DNA of 64,000 nt from an uncultured Saprospirales bacterium (lineage in GTDB: Bacteria; Bacteroidota; Bacteroidia; Chitinophagales; JADIYW01): positions 24,082-88,081 of the forward strand of contig CALLKF010000138.1 of the NCBI GenBank assembly GCA_938008535.1, written 5' to 3'. The position numbers were made by a program, and so were the translations under genes. Below are positions 1 to 7,572 of this stretch, piece after piece; positions within the stretch are counted from its first letter, which is position 1; every line of letters begins with the position of its first letter. Below the pieces are notes generated by a model that was not told where the DNA came from, ran no database searches, and was given only the letters and a program-made list of their open reading frames with translations.

Positions 1-117
1 GTAAAAGGCATAAACACACTTACGTTTGATGTAGCTGATTATGCAGATGGCGCTTATGTATTACAGTTTGCCGATTCAACTGGCAAAACACATACTACTA
101 AGTTTGTGAAAAAATAA
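1..117 (+). CDS. C-terminal end of a T9SS-secreted protein (partial)
   Basis: The first base of the window falls inside a gene whose last 38 codons are visible. They read as the end of a type A T9SS sorting domain: a beta-rich stretch with 'YADGAYVLQF', then 'TTKFVKK' and a stop at 115-117. This 'G.Y.L.....G....TKFVK' ending is the usual terminus of proteins exported by the type IX system and anchored on the cell surface or released. The functional part of the protein lies left of the window, so its role is unknown. Confidence 0.75.
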   Translation, partial: VKGINTLTFDVADYADGAYVLQFADSTGKTHTTKFVKK

Positions 118-147
118 AGCAACATTTAAAAAATAATAAACCAAAAC

Positions 148-173
148 AAAGTCCTTGCATTTGCAAGGACTTT
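148..173 (+). terminator. Perfect 12-bp hairpin terminator
   Basis: AAAGTCCTTGCA (148-159) and TGCAAGGACTTT (162-173) are perfectly complementary and separated by two T's, 30 bases after the stop of the T9SS gene. A moderately T-rich stretch follows. It most likely ends that transcript. Confidence 0.75.
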
Positions 174-357
174 GCGCTTTTATATAGAATCAAATACAAA
201 ACATTTTTTTTGAATTATAAATTATAAAAAAGTTCATCTATCTTCAAAATAATGGCAAACCTAACAGACCACGCGTCCATTGAACGACTACTTGACAATA
301 TGTGAATCTTACAATTTAAAGAATTAAATGTGTATCAACTAAGTTTGACATTGGTTC

Positions 358-365
358 TAACTTTG
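358..365 (+). promoter_or_regulatory. -7 promoter element (TAACTTTG)
   Basis: TAACTTTG matches the Bacteroidota -7 consensus TAnnTTTG and would give a leader of about 24 nt for the rubrerythrin-like gene. No TTTG sits 19-20 nt upstream; the nearest (344-347) is only 10 nt away, so the -33 element is missing or poor. Confidence 0.4.
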
Positions 366-393
366 CATCATCATTAATCTTAAGCAATTAAAA

Positions 394-1056
394 ATGAAAA
401 AGTTATTTCTAATCTACTCCATATTTATAGCGACAATTGGATGTTTAGTAATGACTTCTTGCAACAATAAAAAAATAGAAGTAAAAACAACTAATAAAGA
501 ACATATGGACGCAGGAACTAAAACAATTGAAAATATGCAATCCGCATATAAAGGAGAGAAAACAGCAACAGCTAAATACGAAGCATTCTCAAAAAAAGCT
601 GAAGAAGAAGGATATCATAATATTGCACTATTATACAATGCAGTTTCAGCTGCCGAAAACATACACGCAATAAATCACAAAGCTGTAATTGAAGATGCTG
701 GAGCAACTGTTCCTGTAATTACTCCTGAATACACAGTTAAAAATACAAAAGAGAATTTAGCTGATGACATAAACGGAGAAGCGTATGAAGCCAAAATAAT
801 GTATCCTGACTTTTTAAAAACGGCAGAAATAGCGGACAATCAAATTGCATTTTTGAGCTTGACTTATGCAATGAAAACAGAACTAAAACATAAATACTTT
901 TTTGAACAAGCTTTGGGCGACATTAACAGTAACACCTTAAATAGTTTGCCATCTAAATATTTTGTTTGCCCTGCATGTGGCAACACTTATGCGACAGCAC
1001 CAAAGCATTGCGACTTTTCATTAACTGACAGAGAGAAATTTATTGTATTTCAATAA
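394..1056 (+). CDS. Rubrerythrin-like lipoprotein with incomplete rubredoxin site
   Basis: The 220-residue protein opens with a lipoprotein-type signal (hydrophobic residues 4-19, probable lipidated Cys23). A ferritin-like four-helix region follows (about 45-175) with Glu/His-rich helices ('GEKTATAKYE', 'AENIHAINH', 'MKTELKHKY') as in diiron rubrerythrins, which reduce peroxide. The last 30 residues form the rubredoxin-like domain with C192-P-A-C195 and C206, but the fourth iron ligand is Ser209 (codon TCA) in 'HCDFS'. Family knowledge says four Cys bind the iron, so electron entry may be impaired or the site may hold another cofactor. Lipidation would place it in the periplasm or outer membrane, unlike cytosolic rubrerythrins. 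It has its own -7 element and is followed 21 bp later by an SDR gene. Confidence 0.8.
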   Translation: MKKLFLIYSIFIATIGCLVMTSCNNKKIEVKTTNKEHMDAGTKTIENMQSAYKGEKTATAKYEAFSKKAEEEGYHNIALLYNAVSAAENIHAINHKAVIEDAGATVPVITPEYTVKNTKENLADDINGEAYEAKIMYPDFLKTAEIADNQIAFLSLTYAMKTELKHKYFFEQALGDINSNTLNSLPSKYFVCPACGNTYATAPKHCDFSLTDREKFIVFQ

Positions 1057-1077
1057 TAGTAACTAAAAAATAAAATA

Positions 1078-1839
1078 ATGAAACAATTAGAGAACAAAGT
1101 AGCAATAATAACAGGTGGCGCAGGTAGTATTGGTAAAACAACTGCTAAATTATTTTTAGAAGAAGGCGCAAAAGTTTTATTGGTAGATATTAGTGAAACC
1201 CAATTAAAAGAGGTTGTAATTGATTTAAGTAGTAAAAATGTGGCGTATTGTGTTGCTGATGTGTCAAAGTCAATTGAAGTTGAGGGCTATGTGAATGAAG
1301 CCGTTAAATTATTTGGTAAAATTGATGTGTTTTTCAACAATGCAGGAATTGAAGGTGTGGTAAAACCAATTGTTGATTACCCTGAAGATGTTTTTGACAA
1401 AGTGATAGCAGTAAACGTTAAAGGAATATGGTTAGGAAATAAATATGTATTGCCTAAAATGAATGAAGGTGGAAGCATCATTATGACCTCTTCCGTGGCT
1501 GGAATTCTAGGTTTTGCTGGTTTAGGAGCTTATGTAACAAGTAAACATGCAGTTGTTGGCATTATGAGAACAACGGCTATCGAAGCAGCTCCGCATAATA
1601 TTAGGGTTAATTCTGTTCACCCTTCGCCGGTAAATAACAGAATGATGTGCTCTATAGAAGAAGGAGCATCTGCAGGGCACGGAGAAGATGTAAAAAAACA
1701 ATTTGAGGCAACTATTCCATTAAAAAGATACGCTGAGCCCATTGAAATTGCACAACTGGTTTTATTTCTTGCAAGCGATAACAGTCAATACATTACTGGC
1801 ACCACTCAAGTAATTGATGGAGGAATGTGTGCTCAGTAA
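1078..1839 (+). CDS. SDR family oxidoreductase
   Basis: A 253-residue classical short-chain dehydrogenase/reductase. The NAD(P)-binding motif 'TGGAGSIG' is at about 13-20, 'NNAG' at about 88-91, and the catalytic Ser-Tyr-Lys is in 'SSVAGILGFAGLGAYVTSK' (about 138-156). An Asp at the end of the second strand ('LLVDIS') suggests NAD(H) preference. The C-terminus 'ITGTTQVIDGGM' is typical of FabG/glucose-dehydrogenase-like members. The substrate cannot be told from sequence. It lies 21 bp after the rubrerythrin-like gene and may be co-transcribed. Confidence 0.88.
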   Translation: MKQLENKVAIITGGAGSIGKTTAKLFLEEGAKVLLVDISETQLKEVVIDLSSKNVAYCVADVSKSIEVEGYVNEAVKLFGKIDVFFNNAGIEGVVKPIVDYPEDVFDKVIAVNVKGIWLGNKYVLPKMNEGGSIIMTSSVAGILGFAGLGAYVTSKHAVVGIMRTTAIEAAPHNIRVNSVHPSPVNNRMMCSIEEGASAGHGEDVKKQFEATIPLKRYAEPIEIAQLVLFLASDNSQYITGTTQVIDGGMCAQ

Positions 1840-1906
1840 CTGTTTTTTTTAAATTGATAGCTATTAATTTAAAGTTTTACCAACCTTTAAACTTAAAAAA
1901 ACAATT

Positions 1907-2392
1907 ATGAACCAAACACACATTCACTTACTTATAACTCATCTTCCAATTTTTGGCTCAATACTTGGTGGAATTGTTCTTGCATATGGACTTTGGTCTA
2001 AAAGTAACGACACGAAAATAGCTGCATACTTTCTTTTCATAATTTCTTCAATTGGTGCAGGAATATCTTATCTAACAGGTGAAGGTGCAGAAGAAACAGT
2101 TGAAAATATACAAGGTGTTGTAGAAGCGACTATTAAGACACACGAAGAATTTGCATTGTTTGCATTAATATCCTTAATCATTTTAGGTATTGCTTCCATT
2201 TTAGGATTGTTCTTGACTTTTAGAAAATCTCCATTTACAAGAACAACAGCATTTGTGATTTTATTTATTTCTTTAATTAGTTTTGGACTGGTTGCAAGAA
2301 CAGGTTATCTCGGTGGTCAAATAAGACACACGGAAATTTCTAGTGGTGCGATTGTTCCTTCAGAAAATTCAAAAAACGAAACTGACGACTAA
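1907..2392 (+). CDS. Four-helix membrane protein, DUF2231-like
   Basis: 161 residues with four predicted membrane helices (about 8-27, 37-57, 83-103, 115-135). The N-terminal 'HIHLLITHLPIF' and C-terminal 'ARTGYLGGQIRH' resemble DUF2231-type membrane proteins, whose conserved His residues are thought to bind heme or metal. Function is unknown. It starts 67 bp after the SDR gene on the same strand. No terminator is evident downstream, where the tandem repeat region begins. Confidence 0.7.
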   Translation: MNQTHIHLLITHLPIFGSILGGIVLAYGLWSKSNDTKIAAYFLFIISSIGAGISYLTGEGAEETVENIQGVVEATIKTHEEFALFALISLIILGIASILGLFLTFRKSPFTRTTAFVILFISLISFGLVARTGYLGGQIRHTEISSGAIVPSENSKNETDD

Positions 2393-2648
2393 ATTAAACC
2401 TATTTATCAAAAGGTCTTTTCCTAAAATAGGTTTACAGATATACAAAAAATATCAAAAAAAATAATAATTGACAAAACGAATCAGTATTACAGCGAATCA
2501 TTTTACAGAATGTTGATAGTAACTACAACCTCGTAAGTCACTAAAACCGATGTCACAAAACCACATCCAACTTTTCGATCTATTTTTCCAATTTAACAGC
2601 CAATCAATCAAAATCTACGTATTCTATTCTATTTATGCATATTCATAA

Positions 2649-2912
2649 ATGATTAGTAACCAACAAAATAACAAGTCTGACGCACGTCAAATCAAATCTG
2701 ACACAACCAAAATCGAGTCTGACACAACCAAAATGAAGCCAAACACAGCCAAAAAGGAATCTGACACATCCAAAATAGAGTCTGACACACGCAAATTGGT
2801 ATCTGACACACAAAAAAGGGTGTCTTACACAGCCAAAATGGAAATTGACACAATCAAAATGAATGCTGACACAACCAAAATGACAATTGACACAACCAAG
2901 AATAGAGTGTAA
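2649..2912 (+). CDS. Possible heptapeptide-repeat protein (coding status doubtful)
   Basis: This 87-codon frame is built of about eleven 7-residue units of the form 'SDTTKIE', the translation of the 21-bp DNA repeat it overlies. It stops at 2910 because unit 11 carries one extra base; a one-base loss in unit 13 restores the frame, which then stays open to a TAG at 3045-3047. Read as one ancestral gene, the product would be about 130 residues. There is no signal peptide, no hydrophobic heptad pattern suited to a coiled coil, and no clear promoter. The complementary strand is also open over the repeat, so protein coding is uncertain. Confidence 0.3.
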   Translation: MISNQQNNKSDARQIKSDTTKIESDTTKMKPNTAKKESDTSKIESDTRKLVSDTQKRVSYTAKMEIDTIKMNADTTKMTIDTTKNRV

Positions 2913-3032
2913 CACAACCAAAACAACAATTGACACACCCAAAATGATACTGACACAAGCAAAATGGAAATTGACACACCCAAAATGACTTCTTACACGA
3001 ACAAAATAAGGCCTGACGAGACCAAAATAATG
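2676..3032. repeat. 17-unit tandem repeat of 21 bp
   Basis: Units run head to tail from 2676 with consensus close to TCTGACACAACCAAAATGRA. The core GACACA..CAAAAT is well kept while the last positions vary. Unit 11 (2886-2907) is 22 bp and unit 13 (2929-2948) is 20 bp; the others are 21 bp. The flanks (2393-2648 and 3033-3141) hold no gene I can support. There are no unique spacers between conserved repeats, so it is not a CRISPR array. Confidence 0.92.
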
Positions 3033-3141
3033 CATTCAGAAATGTAGATAAATGCTTACAAATGCAAATAAACACTGTCACAAATCAAAATTCGACCAAA
3101 CCATTGCTATTAATGACGGCTTTCATTCTATTTAATAAAAA

Positions 3142-3165
3142 ATGCCACGATGTAAATCGTGGCAT
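3142..3165 (-). terminator. 10-bp hairpin terminator for the M43 protease gene
   Basis: ATGCCACGAT (3142-3151) and ATCGTGGCAT (3156-3165) pair perfectly around a GTAA loop. In minus-strand direction the stem is followed by a run of T's (complement of AATAAAAA), placed 36 bp beyond the protease stop codon. Confidence 0.8.
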
Positions 3166-3201
3166 CCAAAAAATATAAAACTATGAAAAAAACAAAAAGA
3201 A

Positions 3202-4158
3202 TTATTGTGCAAAAGTTGCTCTTGGACCACCAGTTGCAAACGTAGCTAAAATTCTAGATTTTTGACCTGTAGAGAACATGTACATACATGCATCATCTGT
3301 GTAGTCCATATAGTTCATTGTCATTTCAATTGGTGTGCCTGTGCAAGTAGATTTATGGCCAGCAGCTGGGCAACCGTAATTAGCAGTATTGTGCGTTGGT
3401 GTATCAGAAACTAAGTCAGAACCACAAGTAGCGTCGCCCCAAATGTGACGTAAGTTTAACCAGTGACCAACTTCGTGTGTTGCTGTTCTGCCTTTGTTAT
3501 ATGGCGCAGCTGCAGTTCCTGTTCTACCAAAACCTTTGTTTAAAATAACTACACCATCTGTTGCAGATGAACCACCAGGAAATTGAGCATAACCTAAAAT
3601 TCCACCACTTAACGTACAAACCCAAAGGTTCAATTTTGTAGTTGGTGAAGTTGGATTGATACCACCTTTAGAAGATTTCTTCATCGCATCATCCGTTTTC
3701 CAAGATGTTTTTGTAGTAGATTTACGTATTACTTGATCTAATACGAAACGTATTCCAACATTTGCTTTTACACCAGAAAAAGTAGATGGTACTAAACTGA
3801 AATCTGTGTTAGTAGCATTAAAATCTTCGTTTAATACATCAATTTGAGATTGAATTTGTGCTTGAGAAATATTTTCAGCAGTAGTTCTGTATAATACGTT
3901 TACAACCACTGGAATTTCAATCACGCCATTCACTAATCGTGCATTCACGTTGTTTCTTAAATTGTTTTGAACAGCATCTTCTGCAGCTTGTAAACGTGCT
4001 TCTAAAGTTGGGTCTGCTTTCATTTGTGCGGCTAATACTTCCATTGACGAACAATTTCGTTGTGTAGGTGTACCAGCAGCATCTGTTGTTAAATTGTTTT
4101 TTTGGCAGCTTGCAAATAAGATGGCAACAGCTGTACTTACTAAAAGTAATTTCTTCAT
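3202..4158 (-). CDS. M43 (pappalysin/cytophagalysin) family zinc metalloprotease, lipoprotein
   Basis: 318 residues with lipoprotein signal 'AILFASC' (Cys18). The zinc site is 'HEVGHWLNLRHIWGD' (about 228-242), the extended HExxHxxGxxH-type motif of metzincins, and the downstream Met-turn is 'MNYMDYTDD' (about 280-288). Paired Cys around 'GDATCGSD' and 'YGCPAAGHKSTC' match the M43B pattern. Members are secreted endopeptidases; this one probably works tethered to the outer membrane. No T9SS sorting domain is present. A two-part promoter (4198-4229) and a terminator (3142-3165) suggest a single-gene transcript. Confidence 0.88.
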   Translation of the reverse strand: MKKLLLVSTAVAILFASCQKNNLTTDAAGTPTQRNCSSMEVLAAQMKADPTLEARLQAAEDAVQNNLRNNVNARLVNGVIEIPVVVNVLYRTTAENISQAQIQSQIDVLNEDFNATNTDFSLVPSTFSGVKANVGIRFVLDQVIRKSTTKTSWKTDDAMKKSSKGGINPTSPTTKLNLWVCTLSGGILGYAQFPGGSSATDGVVILNKGFGRTGTAAAPYNKGRTATHEVGHWLNLRHIWGDATCGSDLVSDTPTHNTANYGCPAAGHKSTCTGTPIEMTMNYMDYTDDACMYMFSTGQKSRILATFATGGPRATFAQ

Positions 4159-4197
4159 TTAAAAATGTTTTGTGTTAAAAAATAATTTACGACTATA

Positions 4198-4229
4198 CGA
4201 ATCTAATAATTTTTTGTTAAGCAATCAAA
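4198..4229 (-). promoter_or_regulatory. Bacteroidota-type promoter (TTTG-N20-TAGATTCG)
   Basis: On the minus strand TTTG (4229-4226) is followed after 20 bases by TAGATTCG (4205-4198), a one-base variant of the -7 consensus TAnnTTTG at the canonical spacing. It gives a leader of about 35 nt for the M43 protease gene. Confidence 0.6.
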
Positions 4230-4260
4230 AAATTAACACAATAATTTGTTAACATTAAGT

Positions 4261-5142
4261 TTATTGTACATTTTTTGACTTAAATCTATTTTTTCTTCTT
4301 CTGTAGATAAGATAAATTACACCAGCAATCAGGATGCTGAATGGCCAAATTTTTATGATACCTAAAATAAAAAATAAAAATCCTTTCCAACCTTCTGCAA
4401 AGCTTTTGCCTATTTCACCAAAAAATCCAACAGGCGCCGATGTGGTTTCGTAAAATGAAAGATGCAAGGTACTCATCGAAATTCTGTCGTTTAAATATTT
4501 CAATCTGCCTTCTGCACTTTCTATATCTGTGCGTACTACATTTAGTTGTTGTTCTACTTGCAATACTTCAGAAACATTTTTAGTTTGTTTCAATAAATCA
4601 ATATAATGTTGTTCCAGTTCTTTTTTTGTTTTAATGCGTGTGCTTACGTCAATAAATTCTTCTGTAACATCCAATACTTTTATGTTTTTTTCATCGAACT
4701 TCGGAACATCTTTTTCAATCGTATTTACAAATGCATCAAATTTATCAGAAGGAATTCTGAGCTCAATATTAGTAGAAACTTCATAATCATTTCGCGATTG
4801 ATTATCGTTAGAAATGTATGCATCGTATTTTTTTGCTTGTGCAAGAATGGAAGCATGTGTTTTGTTAATATCAGAAGTTTCCCATTTCAGATTGCCTTCT
4901 TTCATTAGTTTACGTTCAATAGCTGAATCATTTTTGTTAGAAGATACAGTTGGAATTGGTGTTGAAGTTGCTGCATTAGAACTTGGTGTACTGCTAGCTT
5001 CATCCATTGCAACTTCAGGAATTGCTGTAGTTACAGCCATTTCAGTAGCTGCTTCTTTTTCGTTTTGTTTACATTGTGTAAAAAAGACGATTATAAAAAT
5101 GGAAACAAACAAGGTTGTTTTACTTAAAATAATCTTTTGCAT
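4261..5142 (-). CDS. DUF4349 domain lipoprotein
   Basis: 293 residues: lipoprotein signal ending 'FFTQC' (Cys24), a low-complexity Ala/Thr/Ser linker (about 33-68), then the DUF4349 domain (about 75-245) with 'LRIPSDKFDAFVNTIEK' and a long helical section resembling SMC-like coils ('VLQVEQQLNVVRTDIESAEGRLKYL'-type). A C-terminal membrane helix (about 255-280) is followed by the basic tail 'RRRKNRFKSK'. Family function is unknown. Both a lipid anchor and a C-terminal helix are predicted, so it may bridge membrane and periplasm. Confidence 0.82.
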   Translation of the reverse strand: MQKIILSKTTLFVSIFIIVFFTQCKQNEKEAATEMAVTTAIPEVAMDEASSTPSSNAATSTPIPTVSSNKNDSAIERKLMKEGNLKWETSDINKTHASILAQAKKYDAYISNDNQSRNDYEVSTNIELRIPSDKFDAFVNTIEKDVPKFDEKNIKVLDVTEEFIDVSTRIKTKKELEQHYIDLLKQTKNVSEVLQVEQQLNVVRTDIESAEGRLKYLNDRISMSTLHLSFYETTSAPVGFFGEIGKSFAEGWKGFLFFILGIIKIWPFSILIAGVIYLIYRRRKNRFKSKNVQ

Positions 5143-5228
5143 GTTGGTTTGGTTTTGGTTATTTTAAAGTTGCTTAAAATAAGTTGAATTTAAATAACCG
5201 AAATAGTTAAGAATGATTAAGGATATTT

Positions 5229-6308
5229 TTAATCGTAAGAAAATATTTTTTTCCAACTATTAACATGACCAAATTCTATGTAACGATAAGACATGATTGA
5301 AATGGCAAGAGAAAGTAGCCAGAATTTAGCCAATAACATTGGACCTCTGTTACTGATGTCACCTATTTTATCAGCAAATAAATCAACAATAAAGGAATGC
5401 CATAAATAAAATGAAAACGACATTCTACCTAACATTCGAAGCGGATAGTTTAATAAAATGCTTTTTAAAATTTTTGGCGCAATGAAATAAATAATGACCA
5501 TAGCAATAATGCTAATGTGTGTCAAGTTATTCATAAATGACAATAGTAATGTATTGTTTTTTTGTAAGATTCTATTGTCGTACCAAAAATTGAAATTGAA
5601 TTTTGATAAAAAATAAATTACTACACACAACACAATTATTACAATCATTTTTTGATTAATTTTCTCGTGAATTTTTGTTTTTAGAATTAGATAACAGAGC
5701 ATAATACCAAGTACAAAATCATCTAATCGTGCAATAAAACTATCTTTTAGATAATTTAAAATGGTGTACTTTATTGGTAAAGTGAAACTATAAAGTCGTA
5801 CTGATAATGAAATAATTAAAACGACAAAGAAAGACAAATATGGCTTTTTCTTGAAGAAGAATAGGATGATAACAAACAAAATACTAAACCAAATTTCTAC
5901 GCTTAGCGACCACATTACATCGTTTACATGTGGAAAAAAATACTTCTTTGTAAATGTATTGTAGGTAGTTATGGTGTAAATAAAATCTATAAATGCTTCA
6001 TGGTCAAAGTGCGATCTAAAATACACACCAATCATTGCGCTGAATATCATTAATGGCAATAAACGCTTGGCTCTTCTTTGATAAAATTCTAAAATATCTT
6101 TACTTGAAGAAAAAGATTTATCGTCTATTAAATAGGGTATTGCTAATGAAAAGCCAGATAAAACGAAAAACAAATTTACTGCTTGCCAGCAATTATTCAT
6201 TAATATTGGGTAATCACGAAGAAACCAATAGCTACCTGTATGTTGACATGCAACCATAATTACAGCCAACCCACGCATCGCATCTATTTCTTTTATTTTG
6301 TAAGACAT
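5229..6308 (-). CDS. Acyltransferase 3 family membrane protein
   Basis: 359 residues, about ten membrane helices. The N-terminal motif 'KIKEIDAMRGLAVIMV' with a following His ('ACQHTG') is the R/H signature of OafA/YrhL-type O-acyltransferases, which acetylate or acylate cell-surface sugars using an acyl donor from the cytoplasm. 'WSLSVEIWFSILF' is a second family block. It stands alone between DUF4349 and yebC, so the substrate cannot be inferred. A second member of the family is at 45890-47074. Confidence 0.88.
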   Translation of the reverse strand: MSYKIKEIDAMRGLAVIMVACQHTGSYWFLRDYPILMNNCWQAVNLFFVLSGFSLAIPYLIDDKSFSSSKDILEFYQRRAKRLLPLMIFSAMIGVYFRSHFDHEAFIDFIYTITTYNTFTKKYFFPHVNDVMWSLSVEIWFSILFVIILFFFKKKPYLSFFVVLIISLSVRLYSFTLPIKYTILNYLKDSFIARLDDFVLGIMLCYLILKTKIHEKINQKMIVIIVLCVVIYFLSKFNFNFWYDNRILQKNNTLLLSFMNNLTHISIIAMVIIYFIAPKILKSILLNYPLRMLGRMSFSFYLWHSFIVDLFADKIGDISNRGPMLLAKFWLLSLAISIMSYRYIEFGHVNSWKKIFSYD

Positions 6309-6360
6309 AAATTATAAAAAAGGTGTTAATGACTTACAAAAATATTATAAAAAATTGAAA

Positions 6361-7071
6361 TTACGCTAAATTACAAAACACCGTTTGTACATCTTCGTCT
6401 TGTTCCAGCTTGTCAATCAATTCTAAAACATCGTCGGTTTGTTCTTCGTTTAGTTCTTTGTGTATTGTTGGAATACGTTGCAACTCTGCACTAATGACTT
6501 CAATTCCTTTATCTTCTAACGCTTTTTGCATAGAGCCAAAGTCAGCAAATTTGGTGTAAATAACTAATTGGTTCTCTTCATTTTTTTCTAAATTATCCAA
6601 TCCTGCATCAATTAAGTCCAATTCCAACTCATCCATATCTCTGTTTTCAGCAGCAATTTTAAAAACGCCTTTGCGTTCAAAAATAAAATCATGCATACCA
6701 AGCGTGCCAATAGAACCACCATTTTTATTGAAAATAGCACGCAAATTAGCAACCGTTCTGTTCACGTTATCTGTCGCCGTTTCCACTATCAAAGCCGTTG
6801 CGTGCGGACCCATTCCTTCGTAAACCACCATTGCAAATCCTTTGTCATCTTTGGAAGAAGCTCTTTTTATAGCTGCCTCAATTCTATCTTTTGGCATTTG
6901 CGCAGCTTTTGCGTTTTGTATGGCTCTTCTCAAGCTGGAATTGGTATCAGGACTTGCACCACCTTCTTTTATTGCCATGGCAATTTCTCTTCCAGCTCTG
7001 GTAAATGCTTTTGCCATTTTGTCCCAACGAGCAAATTTTGCTGCTTTTCTATATTCAAACGCGCGACCCAT
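6361..7071 (-). CDS. yebC: YebC/PmpR family protein
   Basis: 236 residues, usual family length. The N-terminus 'MGRAFEYRKAAKFARWDKM' and 'FTRAGREIAMAIKEGG', then 'MPKDRIEAAIKRA', 'YEGMGPHATALIVE' and 'NKNGGSIG', are diagnostic of YebC. Members were described as transcription regulators and more recently linked to relief of ribosome stalling at proline stretches. A -7 element lies at 7116-7123. Confidence 0.95.
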   Translation of the reverse strand: MGRAFEYRKAAKFARWDKMAKAFTRAGREIAMAIKEGGASPDTNSSLRRAIQNAKAAQMPKDRIEAAIKRASSKDDKGFAMVVYEGMGPHATALIVETATDNVNRTVANLRAIFNKNGGSIGTLGMHDFIFERKGVFKIAAENRDMDELELDLIDAGLDNLEKNEENQLVIYTKFADFGSMQKALEDKGIEVISAELQRIPTIHKELNEEQTDDVLELIDKLEQDEDVQTVFCNLA

Positions 7072-7115
7072 TTTATAACTATTTAGTGTTTAATGATGAA
7101 TGTTTAATTGAACCG

Positions 7116-7123
7116 CAAAGATA
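7116..7123 (-). promoter_or_regulatory. -7 promoter element (TATCTTTG) for yebC
   Basis: On the minus strand TATCTTTG matches TAnnTTTG exactly and would give a leader of about 40 nt. No TTTG occurs at the expected -33 distance. Confidence 0.45.
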
Positions 7124-7161
7124 AATAGAAAAAGAATGAAAGAAAATTTTTAAGTAAAAAT

Positions 7162-7572
7162 TTATACTTCTATAAATCTGTTTCTGATTTCTGGCGATGG
7201 AATCATGCAACTATCTTTTTTGCCAAACCATTTGTATCGGTTTTTGGCAACGAAATCATAAAAGAAATCAGTTAAAAAGGCAGGAAATATGCCTAGAAAA
7301 GAAAGTAACTTCCAAAATCCACCGAAATAATTAGCAATATGAAATGCAGCTGTTGATTTTGTATAGATTTGATTGTTTTCAAAAAACACAACACTTTCCA
7401 ATGCTGTTGTATGATGAAATTGTTTCAATAAATTTTGTCCAAATTCAGATTGTAAACTCGCAAATTTTAAAGAATTTGATTTATCGTGTTTGATAATAAA
7501 TTGTACACTTGAATCACAGAAATTACAAACGCCGTCGAACAGCACCACTTTATCTGTTAGTACATCACTCAC
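7162..7572 (-). CDS. Thiol-disulfide oxidoreductase DCC family protein
   Basis: 136 residues with the DCC signature 'LFDGVCNFCDSSVQFIIKHD' at about 12-31, including the CxxC pair that marks the family (DUF393), and 'GKKDSCMIP' near the C-terminus. Thioredoxin-like redox activity is inferred from the motif. The start overlaps the end of the upstream T9SS gene by 8 bp, suggesting translational coupling in a three-gene minus-strand unit. Confidence 0.9.
   Translation of the reverse strand: MSDVLTDKVVLFDGVCNFCDSSVQFIIKHDKSNSLKFASLQSEFGQNLLKQFHHTTALESVVFFENNQIYTKSTAAFHIANYFGGFWKLLSFLGIFPAFLTDFFYDFVAKNRYKWFGKKDSCMIPSPEIRNRFIEV

Noticed and set aside
344..347. TTTG as the -33 element for the rubrerythrin-like gene
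   Set aside because: Only 10 bases from the -7 element, about half the required distance.
2676..3032. Possible CRISPR array
   Set aside because: Period is 21 bp with no unique spacers, and no cas genes are in the window.
2643..3035. Minus-strand frame of 130 codons rich in Phe, Gly, Cys and Val over the 21-bp repeat
   Set aside because: It is the complement of a tandem repeat that lacks stop codons by its composition; no start context, promoter or plausible protein.
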